From Macrocystis pyrifera (lineage: Eukaryota; Sar; Phaeophyceae; Laminariales; Laminariaceae), in NCBI GenBank assembly GCA_031763025.1, contig JASSKH010000003.1:2888501-2952500 (forward strand): a stretch of 64,000 nucleotides of DNA, in the 5' to 3' direction. The translations under genes were made by a program, and so were the position numbers. Position 1 is the stretch's first letter. Every line of letters starts with the position of its first letter. A model generated the notes under the pieces. It searched no databases and was not told the origin of the DNA. It saw only the letters and a list, made by a program, of their open reading frames with translations. This document shows, piece by piece, positions 53,701-63,275 of this stretch.

Positions 53701-56700
53701 CACCTATGCCTATTGATCATGTGATACTTGCTTGGTTGTGCAGGCCCCCCCGGTGCCGGAAGGGAACGCAGTCCCCTAAAGTTCAGGACGAGTACTGCTT
53801 GTGCCACCTAGCCACGGGCGACATGCTCCGCGCCGCCGTCGCCGCCAAGACGGACATGGGGCTCAAGGCCAAGAGCATCATGGATGCCGGGGAATTGGTG
53901 AGACATCCCGTCTCTTGTTTTGGTTTTGATTGGGTTGGGTCGGGTTGGGTTGGGTTGGGTTATAGGTTGGATTGTGCTGGGTTGTGTTCTGTTTTGTTAT
54001 GTTTTCTTGGAGATGCGGGAGCGGGGATGGAGTTGGAGTAACAGCAGCAAATCACCTCGTGCCGCCTCCCAAATATGAGGGGGCTGTTCGGTCCAAGAGC
54101 ATCATGGTACTCAGTGTTTGTTGCCTTAAGTCACCATTGACCACGCATCCCTTTCGAGACGCGGAGAGGGGGGAGGAGGAGGGGTGGGGCGTACTTATTT
54201 TGTTGCTTGCCTTAGTCATTCGACCATTGACCAAGCATCATTTTCGATACGTAGGTTGGGGTTGGCATGAACAGCAAAACACCCCGTGCCGCAGCCTCTC
54301 AGAAAGCTTGGGACTCGAAGCCGATAGCATCATGGCTGCCGGGGAATTGGTGGGAGATCCTGTCTTGTGTTGCGTGTTTTGTGTTTTGAGGTCGCAGGGT
54401 TTGGGGTTGGGGTGACACCAGGAAAACACCCCCCTGTGCCGCCTTCCAAAGGACATGGGGCTTTTTTCTGTGTGGTTATTCTTGGTTCTAGAGGTGGTGG
54501 AGTCGGGGTTCGGGCTGATGTTGTCCTTATTTAGAGCGGCAGCGGCAAAGTACCCCGTTCCCCCCCCCCAGCGAATAAGCGAAAAGGTATTCCTCTAAAT
54601 CGAGAGGGAAGCCCTGTCGTTGTGTAAGCCCTGTCGTTGTGTTTTTTTCAACAGCGCGTGACACTCCAGTAGGTTGCTTGAACACAGCAAACGAAAGCCC
54701 TCTTGGCATGTCGTGGCTCGCGCCTGTCCTCTTGTGTATGCATGTCTGTGCTCCCACGTATGTCTTCATCAGGCGCTGCCCGGTGCTCTTTCGCCAAGTT
54801 TGTTTGTTTGCCTTCGTTGATAGATACAGTAGCGCTACCTGCTAGGCCACTTAGTCAGCGCTGACTACCGGGCAAGTAGTCTACTAACAGGTAGTGCTAT
54901 ATAATCAACGAAACATGTTTTAGAGTTCGTGGACTCTCGTCGACTTCCTGCAGTAACAGTGACGAACAGTGATCTCCGGGACCCTCCCCTCACCAAACGC
55001 TACTGCTGCCTAGAGGCGCACTATCATGTGGTAATTCGTATTGTCTCCAGCGCGCTCGCTCGAGAAGAACAAATTACGAAATCGGCGAGATTCGAACTCC
55101 CGGCCCACCCTTGGGGGTTATTTAGCACTACCTGCTAGACCACGGAGTCAGCCTTAATCATTCGTATGGTCTCCAGCGCGCACGCTCGAAAAGGACAAAA
55201 TGCGAAATCGGCGAGATTCGAACTCCCTTGAGGGTTATATATATATAGGACTACCTGCTAGACCACTCAGTCGGCGCTAGTGCTACATAATGAAAGGATG
55301 TGTCGTGTGTCGTGAGTTCAAATCTCGTCGAGTTCGTAATTTGTTCTTTTTGAGCGTGCGCGCTGGAGACAATGCGAATGATTACGGTAGTGTGGCTGTA
55401 GAAACCAGTGCCACGGTAGTAGCGTTTTGCGAGGAGAGGAGCCCGGAGATCAATGTTACTGCACTAAGCCGACGAGATTCCATTAACTCTAAAACGTGTT
55501 TTTGTTCATTGTATAGCATTGCCTGGTAGACCCCTCAGTCAGCACTGACTAAGTGACGTGGCAGGTAGTGCTACACAATCAACAGCCTTGCTTCTGCCTA
55601 TTTCTTGCTTCGTTTGTCTGTTTACTTTAGTCTTGAAATACTTGCCTTCCTTCCTTCCTTCCTTCCTTGTTTTCTTTTTTGCTTCCTTTCTTCCCTGATT
55701 TGTGAACTTGCTCTATTGATTGGTTACCTTACCCCCGTGGTTCTTAACGGTGTGTTTTCTCTTCTCCCTTGTTCTTTCTCTTCCTGTTCCTTGCCTGACG
55801 ACAGGTGCCGGATGACGTGGTGGTTGGGATCGTGAGCGAGGCCATTGAGGCTCCCGCATGCAAGAAGGGGTTTATTCTTGACGGCTTCCCGCGCACAACA
55901 GTCCAGGCACAGAAGGTATAACATACATGGCGCTGTTGCTGTTGCTGTCGCTGTTGTCGTTCTCACATATCCCCTGTTAGGACCGTTGGGACTTTTAGGA
56001 CCGTTATTACGGGGGGCCATAGTAAACGGGACCAAGTATTGTCACTAAAAATAGGTAAATATATAGGTTTTTATGTATACCATAGGTCCTATTAACTATG
56101 GACCCCCCGTAATAGGACTGTTAGGACTGTTAGGACTGTTAGGACTGTTCGGACTGACTGCGGTCCTGTTTTGAGGACACACCAGTCCGATTCTACCTCA
56201 ATGTGCCCCCGAAACGGGACTGACGGCAGTGCTGAACGTCATAACTCACCGCCAAGAATCTAGTCCGTGGTCACGGGGCAGACTGGATGAACTCCGGAGT
56301 TGAAGTACACCTCTGGTTTTTTTTTTTTCCCCCAAGAAAAAATAGGGTGTGTAGCCCTCGCTCGCTGTTACAGTAGCTTGGTGTAACTTTTTTGGGACTT
56401 GAGTCAGTCCCGTTTTGGGGACAGATTACCTAAAAATTGACTGGATTGTCCGCAAAACGGGACTACAAGCTCTAAAAGGGGGTTAACTTCCTTTGGGACC
56501 CTCCCCCCTCCACCGGGTAGCGACCAAAACAGTGGTTGGTAACTTTGGTGTTCATCAACCGGCTGTATACGAGCGGCGTAATGCCCCCGTGCCGCACAGC
56601 AGGAAAAGTATTAATGGCCTGATTTGTGACTCAGACAGACAAGACACCAATTTTTCGTGACATCGCCCAATCGAAAGCGGTGGCCGGTTGCCGCAATTTT

Positions 56701-59700
56701 TCCTCTGATGCCCCAAAAGGGGTTCCATTAGGGAACTTGGACCTGCTGAATTTTTCCCTACGAAAGACAGATCGTTCATGTCCACTTTTATGATCTAGAT
56801 CATTCAGGACAGACAGATATATCCCTGATTCTGTACGAGCTATTACTGGACACCATAGTAATGAGGACCCGACGTATACACGAAAACGTTTATGATGCAG
56901 TATTTTTTCGAAGCATGTTTGGTCCTGATTTTACCATGTTCACCCGTTTTACAGGTAGATCGGATCTAGATGATTCTTGATGACCTAGATCGGATCTAGA
57001 TTATCTCGATGGCCTATTACGGGACACCATAGTTCTATCAGGACCCATGATCGACACAAAAACTTCCGCATCACAATATTTTTGCCTAGAATAGTTGGTC
57101 CTGATTACGGTTTACGTGCGACCATAGTAAACAGGACCCATCATACACACAAAAATCTATATATACCAGTATTTTGACTAAGCGTTTTTGGTCTTGATTA
57201 CTATGGTCCCCCGTACTACGATCTAGCTCATGGTGCTGGGTGGGAGCCGTATAGTCCACCTGGTGGAGGGCATGTTTCCTGGGTAGGATCTGTGCTGTAC
57301 AGATCATCATACACAGCATGTCACAACACCAGGTTTAGGATTTAGATGATATGCAGATGACCTACAGTAGATGGTGATCTCCCGTGACGTGCGCAACTCT
57401 CGAGAGGATTGTCCGCTCTGATGGAAGCTGTTGGGTCGAAGTGGAACGAGGCCTCCCGTCAGCCACGGCTGTTTTTTTTTTTTATTATTTTATTTTGTCC
57501 TCCGACGGATTGGTAAAAATAAAGCTTATGCTCACCACACTTCCACGTTCCAATTTCGTGTCGTGTGTCATTTATTCCACCGGCGCGTGAATCTTGTCTC
57601 GATGACCTTGTTGCCGCTTGATAGTCTTGCCGCGTCTGTGTGGGCTCCATCCAACGTGTTCCGCATGGCCATATTGAGCTTGTTCGCGATCAGAATTAAT
57701 GGCGTTGGAAACCCCCTTAGGACGTATCAGCGGGGGGGGGGGGGGGGCATAATGCCAAAAAAAGGAGGAAACGATTAGAACTTGAACGGGAAATAATGTC
57801 GAAAAAAAGAGACGATTGGAACAGGAGCGGGAGAGAAAAATGTCGCGAAAAAGAGACTACGATCACGGCATAGTTTGGTACACCTGAGGCACGTCCTCCC
57901 ACGAAGTAGCCCGGACTGCTACGTAAGGTAGAGGAATGCAAGGGCATTTCCGCCTCGCATTGCTAGCAGCTTTTCTAATTCTTGAAAAATCAATAAATAA
58001 TTGGCAGCACGTACAAATGAAGCGGTGATCACTAATCGACGCTGCAACGGGAAAATATAGAAAAAGGGATTTCGTGCCCGCAGTTTTATGATTGGTCAAT
58101 TTTTTTGGTTGGAAATTTTGATTTGGTGGAAAATCCTTGGTCGACATTTGTCGTCACTCGGAATCGTGACGTCACTTTTCTGAAAAAATATATACTTGGA
58201 AAGTTGGCCGTGGATGATGACGTCAGTCGTCTTTTTTCGGAAAATTGAAAGAAAAAAGTTTTATTCAGAGCATGTTTTATTTCGACAACTGGGTTATCAA
58301 AGAGGGAAAAGGGGGGGGGGATAATTTTTTATTGTTTCCGAATTCGGGGAGACGAAGAATACGAGGTTACCCGAGAGCTAAAAGATGCAAAAGGGGCATC
58401 TCCGCCACGCACGCCGCATGGAGCTAGAAATAGTCGTAACGCTGCACCTGGCATATACCAGGTACGGTATTGCACGGGTCATAGGGTATCGCTCCCCGTT
58501 GAACGAAGTTCCAAGCCGATTGACCTTCTCGACATCGGAACGGGGAGAGTTCAACTTGGGAGCGGTGCGTGTGTGTCTGCGGTGAGCGGCCGCAGTTCAG
58601 GAACATTATTATGTCGAGAAAAAATAGGCTCATATCGGCACGAACAATGAGAAAATTGAGTTAAGAAACACAGCTCGACGGTGGTGCCAACTTTTGAATC
58701 CTAGTACAATAGAGTTGCTACTGTGGATAAAAAGTCGGAAAAAAAATAAGGCATGGAGGCTGGACACCAAATGGACGTTTCTTAATACCGGGCGCCCACT
58801 GTCTATGGAAACATAATCTCGACGAGATTGATCCATTGCCATGATCATCAGCGTGTCTGTGGAAACATCTCGACGAGATTGTTCCGTCGCCATCATCGTT
58901 TTCGTCCTGTCCCCCTCCCTGCCGTGTTTTTCGAGCAAATCGGCTCGGAAACGTACGGTTTTTGGGCCTCTTCGCTTGGGCCCTGAAGGGGTTGACGGCT
59001 TATCCGGCGGGTTGTATGATTGTATGGTGGTAAGGCGCCACGGTGCTGTGCCATCCAATTCCACGCAATGGCGTAGAGTTTAGCACTTATTCGAGATTAT
59101 GGTTGACACACCGTGTGTACGAGACGAACAACAACGATACGTGTAACCCTGACCCCCAACCCAGTCAACCAACGCTTCAGGCGAAGTCTGCATGTGCTTG
59201 ACATTTTCATGGGCATCGTAAGGAGTAGAGCTCGTCTCAGGCCCCGAGAAAATTTTTTCATGCACACTGCCGTGTACACGAGACGAAGAGGACTCGCAAC
59301 CTCAACCATTTGTTGATTCAGCATGCCAGTGGCAATCGGGCTGCTACGACGAATGTACCGGCATGCTGCACAATTTCGCATTATAGGCTCCCCACATCTC
59401 CTGTACAAAGGATAACGGTTCGACTGCGGTCACGAGGGCGCCAGGAAGCACGGTGCTCTCGTGACCGTGGCCGGACCCCACTCCTTTGTGGAACTGATCT
59501 GGAGAGCCTAGCATGCTCTGGTACAGGTCGTAAGTTTTGCGTGGCATGTCAATGACGATCGCGGCTTTACGATGAATGTTCCGACATGTTGCGGAAATCT
59601 TGAGAAGTTTAGGGGCATGCTACCAGTAGGCTCGCCACGTTATTCTTGTACAAAGGATAGGGTTGTGTCACGGTCATGAGGGCGCCAGGAGGCACGGCGC

Positions 59701-62700
59701 TCTCATAACCATGGCCGAACCCTACTCCTTTGTAGAGCTGATGTGGAGGGCCTAGCATGCCCGTACATTCGTAAGATTTGCGCGGCATGCCTATGACGAT
59801 CGGGCCATATATATACGATGAATGTTCCGATATGCTGCACAAATCTTGAGAAAATTACCGGCATGCTGGGCTCGCCACATCTCTTCTACAATGGATGAGG
59901 TTCTTTCGCGGTCATGGGGGTGGTGCTTCCTGGCACCCTAATTAATGACCATGGCCGAACCCTATCCCATTGTAGAAGAGATGTGGCGAGCCTAGCATGC
60001 CGGTACATGTCTTGATATTTGCGAAGCATACCGGTACGTTCGAAGGAGCACGATGGTCATCGGCATGCCGTGGCCTTTTTCGCCCATAACAAGCAATGGT
60101 TGAGGTTCAATTAATAGTTCTCTTTGTCTCGTACAGAGCGTGCGTCAACCATAGGTGTACAAAACTGGTAAGCTCTACGAGTGCTGCCATGCAAAAATCC
60201 CATGCGATGCCATGCAAATATCATGCAATATCATGCCATGCAAGCATGTATTAGTTAGTGTCATGTGCCGTCCCCTTGTTCTGCTGAGTCACGCGCCTAC
60301 GCCCCCGCCCCCACCCCACCTAACCCCTAACCCCTACCCCCGGTGTTGGTGGCGTTTTTGGTGGCGTTTTTGTTGTCAGCTGGACGAGATTCTGGCGACG
60401 AAGGGTGTCGCGATCGACAAGGTCATCAACCTCCAGATCGACGACAAGATGCTCATCCGGCGTGTGCTTGGCAGGTGCGTCCGTCGCCTGTTGTGTACTC
60501 TAGACCGCCCTTGTGGCAGATGTTACGGGGGGGAAACGTGGTAAGACACACTTTTTCATCTACTACTGTAATTGTTTATTTATCCTCCGACGGGTTGGTG
60601 GTACTAAACGAGCTTGAGCTAAGCACACATACCGGTACTATAGTAAATACATGGTAATACCTTGCAATACGTTGTATTTACGGGGGGCTGTAGTAAATAG
60701 GACCTACGGTAGACACAAAAACCTATATATTTGCCTATTTTTACTCACAATATTTGTTCATGTTTACTATAATATGGTCCCCTGTACTAGTACATGGTGA
60801 TGCAGAGCAATCGTCACCCACCAAGCACCCCAAAACGAGGTACTTCCATATACTGTAGGCTTACACACCTTGCTTGGTTCTGATAACTACGTTACATATA
60901 CTATTAATAGCAGGTGTGTAAGACCGGTAGACCGCGGTTTGACCCCTTGACTGACCGCCCCCTGTATAATAAAACTAGTATATCCGTATATACTAAAGCT
61001 AGTATATATGTCGAGGCCAAGAAGGGCCTTGACGCGCCCAGAAACGGGGGTTATCATCATACCGGATTGTGCAAAAGGAGATTGTATCCTACTATTAATA
61101 TTAATACTGTAGGACTGCTGTAGGTAGGTCAGTGTGGTGGTATTTGTGGCTGTCCTCTGTTCTTTGCCGCTGGTTTTCGGTTTGGTTTGGTTTGGTTTCG
61201 CGTCGTGTCGTTTCAGTTTTTCCTTTTCGATTCGTTTTTGTCTGCACGTTTTGCTGTGGTGTCTTATTCCTTGCTGAAGATCTTCGTACTATGGATGTTC
61301 TTACGGTATGTCGCACGCCACTATCTCCGGAAATGCGAGCGCCTTTAGGGTATTTATTGATACTATTAATACTATTTATAGTATACCAGGTATATATACG
61401 AACCGTTCTGAAACTGCACGCACGATTTGGGGAGAAACTGGTCGAAATTCGTTTTGAAAAATCCAATGTTGAGTGCCCAAGCGATCATTACATTTCCGGA
61501 CAGGAGTGACATCAGAACCTGGTATCATATCTGGTAATTGATACCCCGGACCCTGGTACCTGAGATGCATGCGTTTATGTTTTGTTTTTATTTCGTTTCG
61601 CTTCGTGGTCGATTTCCTTTTTGTAGTCGTTTCGTTTCGTTTAGTTCCACTTGCTTTGACTTTCGTTTCGTTCGTATCTCGAAATTTTGTCGTAGTAATT
61701 CGCTGGAAGCTTTCCCTCTTCCTTCGACCCTTTTGATGGTGGTGCCCGCGCGTGTGGTGTCTCGTGTCGGACCCAAACCTTGAAGCCGCGTCCTGACCGA
61801 CCGCCCGACCGCACTCGCTGTCCCCTACATCCCGCTCTTTACTAACGCCTCCTTCGGCCTCCTACACACAGTTGTTATTCTTGTTTTTCTGGTTGCTTTC
61901 CTTGCTTTATCATACGCATACCAGGTATATGCGTAACTTACCGTCACGTGGCGGTCACAAAGACAGTTTCCAAACAGACCTGGAGACGAAAAATAGATAA
62001 AACCAGGTATATGTATACACGTACAGTGCCTGGGGGAAATCGCACCCGGCAGTGAAAACCCTTCACACGTCGAACAGATGAATTATGTAGAGATATATCA
62101 GCTACAGATAGATCATCTACAGATAGATCATCTAGATCCCAAGCTGCCGTTATAATATGTTGTGCTATTAATAGGATCTGTACAGTGTAGATCCAGCCCA
62201 GGAAACAAGCCCCAGATGGTGCAGACTGTCTACGGGTTGCCCCCGGCTACATGAGCTATTATTAATAGATCCTTCAGATCGAGAGTCTACCCGCCATGAA
62301 AGATCTACAGAAGATAATGCAGTGGGATGATCTGTAGATGATCTGTGCGATGTGTGAAATATGTCGAGTTATTTACGTGTACTCGCCTACCTGGTAGATT
62401 GTTGCTGACATGGCGCTGTCAGGCTCTCGGGGATCCTCGCTAGCCAAGTAAACTATTACGAGTAATATGACGGGGGGGGAACATACTAATATTAGTTATC
62501 AGACACGAAGTATGCGTGTAATACCGGCACTATGGAGGGACTGTACATATAGTGCCGGTATTGTTGACTGGTCCATACATACCGGCACTATAGAGGGACC
62601 AATACTGTACTACCGGCACTATAGAGGGACCAATACTGTAATACCGGCACTATAGAGGGACCACTACTGTAATACCGGCACTATAGAGGGACCACTGCTG

Positions 62701-63275
62701 TAATACCGGCACTATAGAGGGACCACTAGTATAATACCGGCACTATACTATAAGATGGACTGCCACTACTGTAATGATAACCCGAGTATGGTGTGTGAAC
62801 ATAGGATATATATGGCCTTTGGGTCCATCGTGGGTTCTGATTACTATGATGCCCCCCCACTCGCCGGACACCTCACGGCGCTTTGCGCTTGGTGCAAGCA
62901 ATGTCTGCCTGGTTAAAAAAAACCCGGACATGCTCCGTCCCGGCCTTCGTAGGGATGCGAGGGTCGATGGTCATACGACTACGGCTATGCATGAGATGGA
63001 GTACATCTCTCCCATCGAGTACACCCCCCCCATAACATAGTAGTGGTAGTGGTGCACGCACATGCGCTCGATGCGCTGCAGTGAAATGTCGGAATTCGTA
63101 CCTCTATCTTTATCCCACTCGCGCTTCGGACTGAATGCCACCGCCGCCTTGTTTCTGCTCTCTATCCTCTTGGGGGGGGGGGGGGGGGGGACGCGTTATC
63201 AGGTGGATCCACCCCGGATCGGGACGTAGCTACAACGTTTTCTCTAGCCCGCCGAAGGTGCCGGGGCAAGATGAT
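44768..63275 (+). CDS. Adenylate kinase, AK2/ADK type (5 exons visible; continues beyond window)
   Basis: Exons: 44768-44858, 53744-53897, 55805-55915, 60380-60474 and 63203-63275, the last ending at donor GTGAGT. The enzyme interconverts ATP + AMP and 2 ADP. Visible family blocks, in order: the N-terminus [14 protein letters not shown] ending RTIFIG; the P-loop GPPGAG-KGTQ; the AMP-binding segment [45 protein letters not shown]-type LIRRVLGR; and the start of the LID domain, [12 protein letters not shown] with PPKVPGQDD, which makes it the long-LID form. About 145 residues are present of a usual 230-250; the LID remainder and C-terminus lie past 64000. Exon 1 ends in phase 1 and supplies the first G of the P-loop codon. 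One base is missing between GPPGAG and KGTQ, so the frame breaks there. Nothing in the N-terminus indicates organelle targeting, so cytosolic location is likely. Confidence 0.92.
46472..46645. repeat. ~92-bp tandem duplication in adenylate kinase intron 1
   Basis: Two adjacent copies share CTCGAGGTCGTTTTTC, GAAAAATTGGCCGGCCTCGA and CATGAGTTTCGTTGCAGAGC. It is preceded by CCCTAACCC/CCCAACCC-like sequence at 46390-46460. Confidence 0.85.
46917..47207 (-). other. Unidentified open frame inside adenylate kinase intron 1
   Basis: A 96-codon frame with balanced composition reads through [39 protein letters not shown] and [20 protein letters not shown] to a stop. It is not low-complexity, unlike most long frames here, and it borders a tandem duplication at 47215-47420. 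I recognise no domain. It may be a remnant of a transposable element or a chance frame. Confidence 0.25.
47215..47425. repeat. ~90-bp tandem duplication
   Basis: Two copies share CTG.ATCTGGGACATCGATG, GGACGCCCCGATAGCACATG and CCACCCAGGC.TAGTTGAG, followed by CCA(C/T)C(T/C)ATAAAAA. It is in adenylate kinase intron 1. Confidence 0.85.
47667..47769. repeat. MITE copy 6
   Basis: Left end TACGGGGGATCATAGTTAAT and right end TTTACTATGGCGCCCCGTA, with an AT-rich core and the family length. It is in adenylate kinase intron 1. Confidence 0.85.
48940..49130 (+). repeat. GATC-rich dispersed element, well-preserved copy
   Basis: Contains ATCATCTAGATCATCTACTG, GAGATGCTGCGCAGGATG, ACCCAACCCAGGACTCCTG and CACCCGGCAACATGAGCTAG, ending GATCATACAGATCATGAG. 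It is in adenylate kinase intron 1. Confidence 0.75.
49535..50065. repeat. Three-unit repeat: one inverted, two direct copies (~165 bp each)
   Basis: The plus units (about 49705-49870 and 49880-50065) carry CTCGAGG, CAACTCGATGGGGGGCTAAT, AGAGACCATCTGGAC and CCCTCAGTGTCTCGGCGTGT. The first unit (49535-49705) is the reverse complement. The inverted pair could form a long hairpin. It is in adenylate kinase intron 1. Confidence 0.8.
50861..50958. repeat. ~95-bp foldback element, best copy
   Basis: An almost complete inverted repeat with outer ends TTAACCCCTTT and AAAAGGGTTAA, and inner arms GCAGTCCCGATTTGGGGACA and TTTGTCCCCAAAACGTGACT. The central loop is about 20 bases. Relatives are at 3320-3600, 7263-7340, 9405-9497, 56150-56235 and 56385-56486. 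Confidence 0.85.
51154..51256. repeat. MITE copy 7
   Basis: Starts TGCGGGGAACCATAGTAAAT and ends TTTACTACTGTCCCCCGTA, with the family length and core. It is in adenylate kinase intron 1. Confidence 0.8.
51340..51985. repeat. ~650-bp inverted-repeat (foldback) element
   Basis: The left arm (about 51340-51545) and right arm (about 51775-51985) are diverged reverse complements. Matching landmarks are CATACCAGCTTGAGCTGGGT against the complement of ACCCAGCCGAAGCTGGTATG, and CTAAAACCAAGGC against its complement GCCTTGGTTTTGG. The ~230-base centre has internal repeats (CCGCGGGAG, CGCGGGAG; TGGCCACTGCAGTGGC). Long frames on both strands are arm shadows, though the right arm reads REGULAR-looking protein in places. 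Confidence 0.7.
52080..52200. repeat. ~65-bp tandem duplication
   Basis: Two copies share GTAGTAC.GAATGGTTTGGT or its variant, TGACTGGGGAT, and ATCATTTTTCGT.GTG.ATGAT. It is in adenylate kinase intron 1. Confidence 0.75.
52470..52705 (-). repeat. GATC-rich dispersed element
   Basis: Carries GATGATCTAGATCATTTAGG, ATAGCTCATGTTGCCGAGTA, CTTCCTGGGTTGGATCTTC and GAGGAACTAGATCATCTAC in the order of the 6536-6795 copy. It is in adenylate kinase intron 1, about 1 kb before exon 2. Confidence 0.75.
53744..53897 (+). CDS. Adenylate kinase exon 2, P-loop exon with a one-base frame break
   Basis: The acceptor TTGTGCAG at 53736-53743 joins exon 1 (phase 1) to give G-P-P-G-A-G. The next bases, GGAAGGGAACGCAG, then fall out of frame, while the following sequence needs AAG GGA ACG CAG for KGTQ. 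The exon is 154 bases where 155 would preserve phase with exons 1 and 3. The simplest reading is GGAAAGGGA shortened to GGAAGGGA. No alternative GT or AG nearby restores the frame. The rest of the exon is fully conserved. Confidence 0.85.
54035..54475 (+). repeat. Degenerate partial duplications of adenylate kinase exon 2 and its donor
   Basis: The intron after exon 2 contains three decayed copies of the exon end. One, at about 54050-54118, has CCAAGAGCATCATGG. One, at about 54265-54420, has ATAGCATCATGGCTGCCGG, GGAATTG and donor-like GTGGGAGATCCTGTC. A shorter one at about 54420-54475 has AAGGACATGGGGCT. Each is preceded by a shared lead-in of the type AACAGCAAAACACC then CCGTGCCGC. They are not usable exons as they stand. 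Confidence 0.7.
54826..55580. repeat. Cluster of tRNA-derived SINE-like units
   Basis: Two tandem minus-strand units (about 55148-55030 and 55277-55150) carry an A-box-like GTGGTCTAGCAGGTAGTGCT and a B-box GAGTTCGAATCTCGCCGA. These are followed by a shared tail TTTCGTAATTTGTTCTT and GCGCGCTGGAGACAATACGA. A plus-strand unit (about 55280-55390) has the same B-box and tail. Head-only fragments are at about 54826-54905 and 55535-55580. No unit folds as a full tRNA, so these are tRNA-related repeats, not tRNA genes. They are in adenylate kinase intron 2. Confidence 0.75.
56008..56111. repeat. MITE copy 8
   Basis: Left end TACGGGGGGCCATAGTAAAC and right end TTAACTATGGACCCCCCGTA. Short GGACTGTTAGGACTGTTA repeats follow on its right. 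It is in adenylate kinase intron 3. Confidence 0.85.
56150..56486. repeat. Two ~95-bp foldback element copies
   Basis: The copies at about 56150-56235 and 56385-56486 carry GTCC.GTTTTG.GGACA and CC..AAACGGGACT arms. Between them is ordinary intron sequence with a T-run at 56319-56328. Confidence 0.65.
56844..57215. repeat. Cluster of three MITE copies (9-11)
   Basis: The copies are 56844-56952, 57018-57112 and 57113-57215. The last two share their boundary and the last ends TACTATGGTCCCCCGTA. The first two are more diverged (GGACACCATAGT starts) and may form a subfamily. GATC-rich fragments flank the cluster on both sides. Confidence 0.75.
57225..57372 (-). repeat. GATC-rich dispersed element
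   Basis: Contains ATCTAGCTCATGGTGCTGGG, TTTCCTGGGTAGGATCTGTG and TGTACAGATCATCATACACA, matching the order of the 6536-6795 copy. It directly abuts the MITE cluster. Confidence 0.7.
59358..60008. repeat. Three tandem hairpin units (~240-bp period)
   Basis: The units 59358-59525, 59612-59767 and 59857-60008 are each a long inverted repeat. In the third, GGCATGCTGGGCTCGCCACA and TCTCTTCTACAATGG on the left pair with CCATTGTAGAAGAGATGTGG and CGAGCCTAGCATGCC on the right, with arms of about 60 bases. The linkers between units are also palindromic (GATTTGCGCGGCAT against ATGCTGCACAAATC). No coding frame is credible. The array is in adenylate kinase intron 3. Confidence 0.85.
60679..60786. repeat. 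MITE copy 12
   Basis: Left end TACGGGGGGCTGTAGTAAAT and right end ATAATATGGTCCCCTGTA. A short ATA insertion interrupts the right terminal repeat. It is in adenylate kinase intron 4. Confidence 0.8.
62085..62340 (+). repeat. GATC-rich dispersed element
   Basis: Carries GATAGATCATCTACAGATAG, TAGATCCAGCCCAGGAAAC and CCCGGCTACATGAGC. ATTAATAG is inserted or duplicated within it. It is in adenylate kinase intron 4. Confidence 0.7.
62515..62755. repeat. ~30-bp tandem array of ACCGGCACTATAGAGGGACC
   Basis: Seven or so units of ACCGGCACTATAGAGGGACC plus about 10-12 variable bases (ACTACTGTAAT) are present. The array begins with one inverted unit (TATAGTGCCGGTATTG). It is a tandem amplification of the motif found at 30510-30760 and 35340-35560. 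Confidence 0.9.
62865..63025 (-). repeat. Partial copy of the ~530-bp dispersed repeat
   Basis: Contains CGCCGGACACCTCACGGCGC, GCAAGCAATGTCTGCCTGGT, GACATGCTCCGTCCCGGC and TCATACGACTACGGC, inverted relative to the 28003 copy. It lies about 180 bases before the last visible adenylate kinase exon. Confidence 0.75.
63172..63191. repeat. Poly-G run next to an acceptor
   Basis: About 19 G occur only 11 bases before the acceptor of exon 63203-63275, where a pyrimidine tract would be expected. A second G-run is at 63498-63516. On the sense strand of this gene these are G, opposite to the C-rich runs in PIBF1 and TauE/SafE introns. Confidence 0.85.

Noticed and set aside
54826-55580. True tRNA genes
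   Set aside because: A-box and B-box matches are present, but no acceptor stem or anticodon arm can be formed over the right length, and several tandem units share a non-tRNA tail.
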